From the IMG/VR virus record IMGVR_UViG_3300033149_002833, positions 1 to 25,343 of that record: a DNA stretch of 25,343 nt, one strand, 5' to 3'. Below, piece by piece: positions 20,212-25,343 of the stretch. The notes below the pieces were generated by a model that saw only the letters and a program-made list of their open reading frames with translations, searched no databases and had not been told where the DNA came from. The stretch's first letter is position 1. Every line of letters starts with the position of its first letter. The translations under genes were made by a program, and so were the position numbers. Source of the stretch: a virus.

Positions 20212-22941
20212 TCAAAAATTTCTCCTAAGAGGATGATTATTTGTCATTGTTGATTGCATGAGCGAAGCAATAGCAGCTTTGTTTTTGCTCAAAAACTGAT
20301 AAGCATTTTCGCCATCAATTGCATTGACATTCACAGTTACTCGCACTGGTTGCGACTTTTCGGGCAACGCTCCCTTTTTGTTTAGAGGTATAATAGCCTC
20401 CGGCCCCGACTCGCCGGCAAGTATCGGCGTGGGCTGATTGACAATGCCACCTAACGCCATAGGCTTGAAAAGACCACCTAAACCACCTAACAATCCACCC
20501 GTTCCGCCAGCTGTCAATAGTCCCATCATTTTGCGAGCTAACATTTGGGCAACTAACCTTTCAAACGCCCTTCGCACATCCCCAATAAGATTAGTTACAA
20601 CATCACGCCAATTACGAGCATCGTGCATAATGCCCTCAAATGCTGTTGATAACGACTCCTCTATTTTTCGAGCTACATCAGCCATTTTTTCACTTACAAA
20701 CAAAGCCCAATCCTGGAATGACTCTCGTAACTCCATCATATAAATTTTGAACTGGTCTAATCGCATTTTATCTAAATGAACAATCTCTTCAGTAAGCGAT
20801 TGATAAGCATTTTCAACTTCTTCAAAAGATTTTTTGTTTTCCTCTGTAAAAAGATATGCATATTCTTTTTCAAGATTGAGTAATGCCTGCTTGCGTTCTA
20901 ACCGTGTTAAATACTCGTCATTTGCTATCCGGTCAGTTTCTCTTAAAACGTAATTAGCAGCGTCTGTAATGGCTTTTGTATCTACAATTTGAGCTGCAGT
21001 AGCTGGCTTTTTCTTTGCAGCCGGAGCTGCCCCAAGCCCTGCTGGAAGTTTGAACTCTGGAATACCAACACCCGCAAAAAGGTCATAAAGAGCAGGCATT
21101 TTTTCCTTGATTATTTTTATCAAGGCATCCATATCTTCCCCTGCCTGTTTTTTTATGGCTTCCCACAAATCTTTCCAGTGTTCCGTCGTAGCTTCGCCAA
21201 AAGCTCCCAAGTCTATTTTTATCTCATCTAAAGTTATTTTTACCTTGTCCTCAAAATCCCCTAATCCTTTCATTGTATTCTCAAATGCTTTAACGTACGC
21301 CGCTGCCCAATCCTCGCCTTTTAACCAAGCCCACGCACTTTTTACTCCTGCAACAATATCAGATATAAATTCCTTAAATCTTTTATAAACCCCTTTTAGT
21401 ACCTTCAACCAATTTATACCAAACCAGTTGAGAACTTCTGAAGTTACCTTTTTTATTTTATTGTAGCCAACACGAATCATATTGACAAAATCTTCGAATC
21501 TGTCTCGTATCGCTTGCAAGTTTTGTTTCCAAGCTGCTCGAAAGGCATAAACAGCAGCACCAAGAGTTGCAAATAAAGCAATAAGTGGTAATGCAGGAGC
21601 CAACACTTTAGCCCACATTGCTGCAAAAATGCTGCCCAAAGCTCGCACAACTTTGGACAAAGCTGCCATTGTTGTGCCAATACCAAAAAGTGCATATCCC
21701 AATGCGGTGGCTCCAAGTAATGATAAACCAAGAGCCGCTGTAAATTTTGTAATTGCGGCGGTCAAGTCTTTGTATTTTTCATTCCATTGTTTTAATTGTG
21801 TGATTATAGGAATAGTCTTATCTATTAAACTTTTAATCTCCGGTAGTAATGTATCACCTATTTTTGCTGCCAATATGACAATGCTATCCTTCAGTCTCAT
21901 CAACTGTGCAAAAAGTGCCTTTGATGCAGTTTCGTATTCACGCTGTAAACTTGTACCTTCTTCGTATGCTTTAGTTGCCATTCCCATATTCTTTGCAAGA
22001 AGTTCTTCACTATCAGCAAGTGCCGCTATAATCGGTTTCACTCTCATACCTGCTAATCCCATTTTTTCAATCACTTCATTTTTTTGCCATTTTCCAAGCG
22101 ATTGAAGATGAATTAAGAAATTCTTTAATGCTTTTATGGGGTTCTCGTCAACCAACTTTTTATACTCTTTTAGTGATACTCCCGATACGCTTGCAAAGAG
22201 TTCTGCCTCTGACATCATTTGGTTAAAAATCTTCATTATTGCCGAACCGCCGGATTCCAATCTTCCACCTATATCTCTTATAGTTGCCGAAAATCCTAAC
22301 GTTTCCGCTGCCGTTAAACCGAATTGCTTTGCCACCGCCCCCATTCTTTTAGTTATGTCTAAAATATCGCTGGAAGTGGCAGTAGTATTATTCGACAATT
22401 CATTCATAGCCGAACCAAGTTTTTCTGCCTTGTCAACACCCAATCCTAATACCTTGAGCAATCTTGCCATACCAATTGCTGCCTCATCCGCGCTTAAATT
22501 CGTTGCTACACCCATCTTTGCAATGGTTCTGGTGAAAATTAAAATGTTATTTACGCCTTGTATTCCTAATTGTCCTGCCGTAGCTGCAATTGACTGTAAC
22601 TCTTTTATGGAAACACCAGCCATACTTATAGCAAGCCGTTCCAGACTCTTTTGAAATTTCACCATTTCTTCGTCGGCAAAGCCTGTTCGTTTTGCAACTT
22701 CTATATATCCTTTCTCTAAATCTCCAGCAGTTTTAACTACCAACATCATACTTGCACTAATTGTAGTGCCGAGTACTCCAGCTGCTCTACCAAGTCGTCT
22801 GAAAGATTCAGCATTAGCTTTGAGTATTCTGCTGGTCTTATCCCTAAATGTCCTTATTTGTTGCGTAGCTCGACTAAGATTAACAGTCAATCCCCGTATA
22901 TCCGCAGTTACTTTTGCACTTAAAGTTCCGACATTTTCCAT
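20212..22941 (-). CDS. Tail tape measure protein
   Basis: A 909-residue protein of the TP901 tape measure type. Residues 1-350 hold the conserved region (GDLEKGYIEVAKRTGFADEEM, QLGIQGVNNILIFTRTIAKMG, LGSAMNELSNNTTATSSDIL, AAETLGFSATIRDIGGRLESG, GMRVKPIIAALADSEELLA). Hydrophobic segments follow at about 395-480 (ALGLSLLGATALGYALFGIG, LAPALPLIALFATLGAAVYA). After a long helical middle, the C-terminus carries WRDVVTNLIGDVRRAFERLVAQMLARKM and a Gly/Leu tail, as in lambda-type tails. It sets tail length (about 1.5 A per residue gives roughly 135 nm) and enters the host membrane at infection. Genes for its chaperones lie directly upstream, beyond a plus-strand insert. Confidence 0.92.
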   Translation of the reverse strand: MENVGTLSAKVTADIRGLTVNLSRATQQIRTFRDKTSRILKANAESFRRLGRAAGVLGTTISASMMLVVKTAGDLEKGYIEVAKRTGFADEEMVKFQKSLERLAISMAGVSIKELQSIAATAGQLGIQGVNNILIFTRTIAKMGVATNLSADEAAIGMARLLKVLGLGVDKAEKLGSAMNELSNNTTATSSDILDITKRMGAVAKQFGLTAAETLGFSATIRDIGGRLESGGSAIMKIFNQMMSEAELFASVSGVSLKEYKKLVDENPIKALKNFLIHLQSLGKWQKNEVIEKMGLAGMRVKPIIAALADSEELLAKNMGMATKAYEEGTSLQREYETASKALFAQLMRLKDSIVILAAKIGDTLLPEIKSLIDKTIPIITQLKQWNEKYKDLTAAITKFTAALGLSLLGATALGYALFGIGTTMAALSKVVRALGSIFAAMWAKVLAPALPLIALFATLGAAVYAFRAAWKQNLQAIRDRFEDFVNMIRVGYNKIKKVTSEVLNWFGINWLKVLKGVYKRFKEFISDIVAGVKSAWAWLKGEDWAAAYVKAFENTMKGLGDFEDKVKITLDEIKIDLGAFGEATTEHWKDLWEAIKKQAGEDMDALIKIIKEKMPALYDLFAGVGIPEFKLPAGLGAAPAAKKKPATAAQIVDTKAITDAANYVLRETDRIANDEYLTRLERKQALLNLEKEYAYLFTEENKKSFEEVENAYQSLTEEIVHLDKMRLDQFKIYMMELRESFQDWALFVSEKMADVARKIEESLSTAFEGIMHDARNWRDVVTNLIGDVRRAFERLVAQMLARKMMGLLTAGGTGGLLGGLGGLFKPMALGGIVNQPTPILAGESGPEAIIPLNKKGALPEKSQPVRVTVNVNAIDGENAYQFLSKNKAAIASLMQSTMTNNHPLRRNF

Positions 22942-22970
22942 TTGACAACCTTTTCAAAATATGCTATACG
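22942..22970 (+). promoter_or_regulatory. Promoter of the plus-strand moron gene
   Basis: TTGACA (22942-22947), 17-base spacer, then TGC-TATACG with an extended -10 TGN element. The expected transcription start, about seven bases on, coincides with the ATG at 22977, so the mRNA would be leaderless. It overlaps the region upstream of the tape measure start on the other strand. Confidence 0.65.
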
Positions 22971-22976
22971 AACATT

Positions 22977-23285
22977 ATGGAACTTATACTATTTGCAATT
23001 GCCTTATTATTCGCAATAGCTGTCTTATTAACTTTGCCTTTTATATTCCTCAAAGATTTAATTCATTTAATGCTGCACAAAATTTGTCCTTATTGCAAAA
23101 AAACTATTGATAAGCAAACTATTATCTGCCCGAATTGCCAAAAAGAACAACCTGCAAAAGCATCTTTTAAGCAAAAAATATATATTTTGTTTTTCCACGT
23201 TGTAAAAATGATTTTTTGTTTTATATTGTTTGCTCTCATTATTGGATTTGCAATGCGTGTTTTTCTTTATTCTCATTCTACTTAG
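22977..23285 (+). CDS. Moron-like two-TM zinc-ribbon membrane protein (102 aa)
   Basis: The only convincing plus-strand gene. Residues 2-25 (ELILFAIALLFAIAVLL) form a first membrane helix; Cys37, Cys40, Cys51 and Cys54 (CPYC, CPNC) form a zinc ribbon; residues 68-96 (KIYILFFHVVKMIFCF, ILFALIIGFAMRVF) form a second helix. It is inserted between the chaperone and tape measure genes, which normally abut, and has its own promoter: the definition of a moron. The 22914 in-frame start lies inside the tape measure gene and upstream of the promoter, so 22977 is preferred. Its stop overlaps the end of the convergent chaperone frame by 8 bases. It may modify the host envelope, for example for superinfection exclusion; that is inference. 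Confidence 0.7.
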   Translation: MELILFAIALLFAIAVLLTLPFIFLKDLIHLMLHKICPYCKKTIDKQTIICPNCQKEQPAKASFKQKIYILFFHVVKMIFCFILFALIIGFAMRVFLYSHST

Positions 23286-23667
23286 CCCTGTATTCCTTCA
23301 AGAACTTACCTATATTCGGCATACCCGCTTTTAACCAGGCCTCTTTTTCCGCTGTTGTAAAACTGATACTCGGCAGTCCTAATTCAGCCATCTTTGCTCT
23401 ATTTTCCTTTTCTTGGCTCTGTTTAATAGAACCAATTGGTTTTTTATCTTTAATACCAAAAAAGCCAAATAGTGCTAAGCGTATTCGTTCCAAAGTTACA
23501 TCAGTTGTCGGCACTTGCTGCCTGTAAATCCTAAGTTGCTCGAAACTATGCACAAATTCCTGTAACGTCAGGTTGCGTATCTGCTCATAAGTCCAGCCAA
23601 ATTCCTTCGACAACGTAAAACAAGCCGCCGGCCAATCTACTTCCTCTTTCGATTGGCCCTCGGCAAG
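23278..23667 (-). CDS. Tail assembly chaperone extension (G-T fusion, made by -1 frameshift)
   Basis: This frame has no proper start. From the slippery site it reads LAEGQSKEEVDWPAACFTLSKEFGWTYEQIRNLTL and on to the stop at 23278, 129 residues. The FGWTYEQIRNLTLQEF core is typical of the T domain in lambda-type gpG-T chaperones. The expected product is a 235-residue fusion with the G protein. G and G-T coat the tape measure and recruit tail tube subunits, and are absent from the virion. The 3' end overlaps the convergent moron gene by 8 bases. Confidence 0.85.
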   Translation of the reverse strand, partial: LAEGQSKEEVDWPAACFTLSKEFGWTYEQIRNLTLQEFVHSFEQLRIYRQQVPTTDVTLERIRLALFGFFGIKDKKPIGSIKQSQEKENRAKMAELGLPSISFTTAEKEAWLKAGMPNIGKFLKEYRAK

Positions 23668-23984
23668 TTTTTTACTTGGCTTTTTAACTGAATATCAAAA
23701 ACAGAGGTCAACTTTTCAATAACACCCGTCAGCTGCTCAAGTTCTAATTGTTTGAAAAGCTGCTCGGCTTTTTCTTCTGTCAATTTTGGGTTATGCTGCA
23801 AAGCAAGCGCGATAATAAGATTAGCCATATCCCGAATACGGCCACTGTCGAATCTTATATCAGCAATTGTTTTATCAAACTTATCTTCTAACCACCATAC
23901 CGCACCCATCTTTAGCTTGGTATCAATAACCAATCCTGGGCACAACTCGATAGTTTCAGCAACTGCCAAATCATTTTTCGCCAT
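23637..23984 (-). CDS. Tail assembly chaperone G
   Basis: A 115-residue, mainly helical protein (TIELCPGLVIDTKLKMGAVWWLEDKF, IRDMANLIIALALQHNPKLTEEKAEQLF). It lies between the tail tube and tape measure genes, the fixed position of gpG. The final nine codons (LPRANRKRK) lie past a slippery heptamer and are made only by ribosomes that do not shift. ATAGGAG precedes the ATG. Assignment rests on context and on the frameshift signature more than on sequence identity. Confidence 0.85.
   Translation of the reverse strand: MAKNDLAVAETIELCPGLVIDTKLKMGAVWWLEDKFDKTIADIRFDSGRIRDMANLIIALALQHNPKLTEEKAEQLFKQLELEQLTGVIEKLTSVFDIQLKSQVKNLPRANRKRK
23667..23673 (-). promoter_or_regulatory. -1 programmed frameshift site A AAA AAC
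   Basis: In the G frame the codons read GTA AAA AAC, giving the canonical X XXY YYZ heptamer A AAA AAC at residue 106 of G. A -1 slip joins the frame to the T extension without a stop. The G stop (TAG) lies 28 bases downstream. Confidence 0.85.
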
Positions 23985-24044
23985 AACAAACTCCTATACC
24001 TATCACAGAATCGCCTACAAGCTGCACGGAACCTCAAAGGCTAT

Positions 24045-24605
24045 TTACCCCGCCTGCTGCACTTCGTCGGCAATAAAGCCCATTTGGTCGCCTGCGGAAC
24101 GGTCTGCATCTGCAAGTGCCTCCCACTCGACGTCTGATAAAATTATATCTTCTTCGTGGAACGGCAAATTAAGTACACGATTAGATACGGCCGCATAAAA
24201 GACAACAACAATCTTTTTCGTAGTACCAGGCCTTGTGTGCTCAAACCGCAACGATACCTCTGCAACCGTCTTATCACCGCCAAAGCTTATAACATCGAAA
24301 CTGGAGCTTGCGGCTGCACTATACTCACTGGGGTCATAAGAAGGAAAACTACTGCTCTCAGTTACGGCGGTCGAAACACCCAAAGCTAATCTCATATTAG
24401 CCACTTTAATTTCAGCCAGTGAAGCTGTTAATTTCACCGTTTCACCAGTAACAAATCTCTTAACCTTACCGGTCATATTTGCGGGCTTGAAATCTACAAA
24501 TTCGCCCTCAACAGTTAAAACAACATCACCTTTAAGATGTCCGACATTGATTTTGTTAAGATATAAATCACCAGTGCCTAAAGTTACTTGTGTTGTATCT
24601 GCCAT
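24045..24605 (-). CDS. Major tail tube protein
   Basis: A 186-residue beta-rich protein: VTLGTGDLYLNKINVGHLKGDVVLTVEGEFVDFKP, GETVKLTASLAEIKVANMRLALG, and a C-terminal VLNLPFHEEDIILSDVEWEALADA. This is the general plan of siphovirus tail tube subunits, which stack as hexamers around the tape measure. AAAAGGAG precedes the ATG. It is directly upstream of the chaperone genes, as expected. A terminator lies immediately to its right, so its own promoter must overlap that terminator, or readthrough is needed. Confidence 0.8.
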   Translation of the reverse strand: MADTTQVTLGTGDLYLNKINVGHLKGDVVLTVEGEFVDFKPANMTGKVKRFVTGETVKLTASLAEIKVANMRLALGVSTAVTESSSFPSYDPSEYSAAASSSFDVISFGGDKTVAEVSLRFEHTRPGTTKKIVVVFYAAVSNRVLNLPFHEEDIILSDVEWEALADADRSAGDQMGFIADEVQQAG

Positions 24606-24631
24606 TTTTAATCTCCTTTTCTTTTATGGTT

Positions 24632-24660
24632 AAAAAAAGGCTGCCAATTATTTGGCAGCC
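24632..24660 (-). terminator. Strong rho-independent terminator after the glycosyltransferase
   Basis: Perfect 9-bp stem GGCTGCCAA/TTGGCAGCC (24639-24647 with 24652-24660), four-base loop, then seven T on the minus strand. It ends transcription from the glycosyltransferase 27 bases before the tail tube gene start. Confidence 0.85.
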
Positions 24661-24724
24661 CCTATAACAGACTGATATACACTGATAGCTAATACCGCAT
24701 ATTTTCTTTATTTTAATCTTTTTT

Positions 24725-25343
24725 TTAACTATTATGTTTCAATACTAACTTAAAAACTTTATCATATTTTTCAGCAATCTCCTTAATGTTATGCCATTTT
24801 TTTGCCACTTTACGCCCATTACGTGCAAGCCGTGCTCGTAGTGCAGGATTTTCTACGAGCATCATTATTTTTTCCTCAATATCTTTTCTGTCTCGTTTTA
24901 TAAATAAACAGTTTTCTCCGTTTTCAAGAATCTCACCGTGAAAACCAACTTTAGTGCATAATACAGGAACACCACAAGCCAACGCCTCGGCTATAACATT
25001 CGAGCAACCTTCATTTACACTCGGTAAAAGTAAACAGTCAATTTGGTGATAAAACTTTGTAGGCATTTCATTATGCAATATCTGATTATAGCCTTGCAAA
25101 AGTTTTTTGCTTTTTACCTTATCCCAAAGTCTCACAGTAGCCTGAACATAATACTTATAACCTTTGTAGTCTATTCCTAAGTTCCAAATATTGCCTGCAA
25201 AACCAACCGTAAAATCCCTATCAAAAATAGGGTTTAATGGTTCAGGCGGCCTGAAAAGGTCAAGGTCAACTCCATTCGGAATAAGAAAAGTATTAGAATT
25301 AACCTTTTTCGCTATATCATAAAGCTGCCGATTTGTTGCTATT
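24725..25343 (-). CDS. GT4-type (GT-B fold) glycosyltransferase, C-terminal part, 5' end outside window
   Basis: The frame is open to the right edge (206 codons visible); the GTG at 25135 is internal. From the edge it shows IATNRQLYDIAKKVNSNTFL, then IPNGVDLDLFRP, then FTVGFAGN, a typical junction between the two Rossmann domains. Further on are LLLPSVNEGCSNVIAEALACGVPVLC, with the E-x7-E motif that binds the nucleotide sugar, and ENPALRARLARNGR near the C-terminus. It transfers sugar from an NDP donor to a glycan or lipid acceptor, unknown here. Ahead of the tail module it may be a phage-carried surface-modifying gene (serotype conversion) or host DNA at a prophage edge. Confidence 0.85.
   Translation of the reverse strand, partial: IATNRQLYDIAKKVNSNTFLIPNGVDLDLFRPPEPLNPIFDRDFTVGFAGNIWNLGIDYKGYKYYVQATVRLWDKVKSKKLLQGYNQILHNEMPTKFYHQIDCLLLPSVNEGCSNVIAEALACGVPVLCTKVGFHGEILENGENCLFIKRDRKDIEEKIMMLVENPALRARLARNGRKVAKKWHNIKEIAEKYDKVFKLVLKHNS

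Noticed and set aside
21629-22654. Long plus-strand frames of 158 and 172 residues inside the tape measure gene
   Set aside because: Antisense shadows of a well-supported gene; no ribosome binding sites and serine/isoleucine-rich composition typical of reverse-strand reads.

Overview
This window is phage DNA. It is a continuous slice of a tailed-phage or prophage genome whose genes lie almost entirely on the minus strand, so read it right to left. The tail-tip genes follow the order of the Rhodobacter gene transfer agent (DUF2460, DUF2163/BR0599, NlpC/P60 peptidase, gpJ-like host-specificity protein), preceded by a tape-measure gene, a frameshifted tail chaperone pair and a tail tube gene. 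This indicates a long non-contractile (siphovirus-type) tail. The sequence is AT-rich with good Shine-Dalgarno sites and the standard code. A lipobox lipoprotein suggests a Gram-negative-type envelope. The host cannot be named from the sequence; the GLUG-type domain in the tail-tip protein would fit Planctomycetota or related environmental lineages, but that is only a guess. No integrase, terminase, portal or capsid gene is in the window.

Layout, right to left. 25343-24725: the 3' part of a GT4-type glycosyltransferase, closed by a strong terminator. 24605-14198: major tail protein, tail chaperones G and G-T joined by a -1 slippery site, a plus-strand moron-like membrane gene with its own promoter, tape measure, then the four GTA-like tail-tip proteins, the last broken by a frameshift. 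14186-9831: receptor-binding and fibre-type proteins, including a parallel beta-helix tailspike candidate, and two small proteins, one a possible holin. A terminator at about 9764-9800 ends this late unit. 9563-8607: four very small proteins, each preceded by nearly the same leader, closed by a hairpin terminator. 8438 leftward: a good sigma70-type promoter starts an early unit with a small lipoprotein, an excisionase-like HTH protein, a 600-base gene-free stretch packed with inverted repeats (candidate structured RNA), several small Cys-rich and wing-helix-like proteins, and then the recombination and replication genes (YqaJ exonuclease, ERF annealing protein, SSB-like protein, NinB-like protein, a 21-bp tandem repeat gene, a replication initiator with iteron-like repeats, a helicase-loader-like protein, NinG).

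Working together: the YqaJ nuclease plus ERF annealase form a Red-type recombination pair, supported by SSB-, NinB- and NinG-like factors. The initiator and its neighbour probably start replication. The tail genes build a siphovirus tail whose tip carries a cell-wall peptidase and several inserted beta-rich domains. The most interesting parts are the structured non-coding block at 7345-7964, the repeated-leader small-gene cluster at 8607-9594, the 21-bp repeat gene, and the plus-strand signals in an otherwise minus-strand genome.
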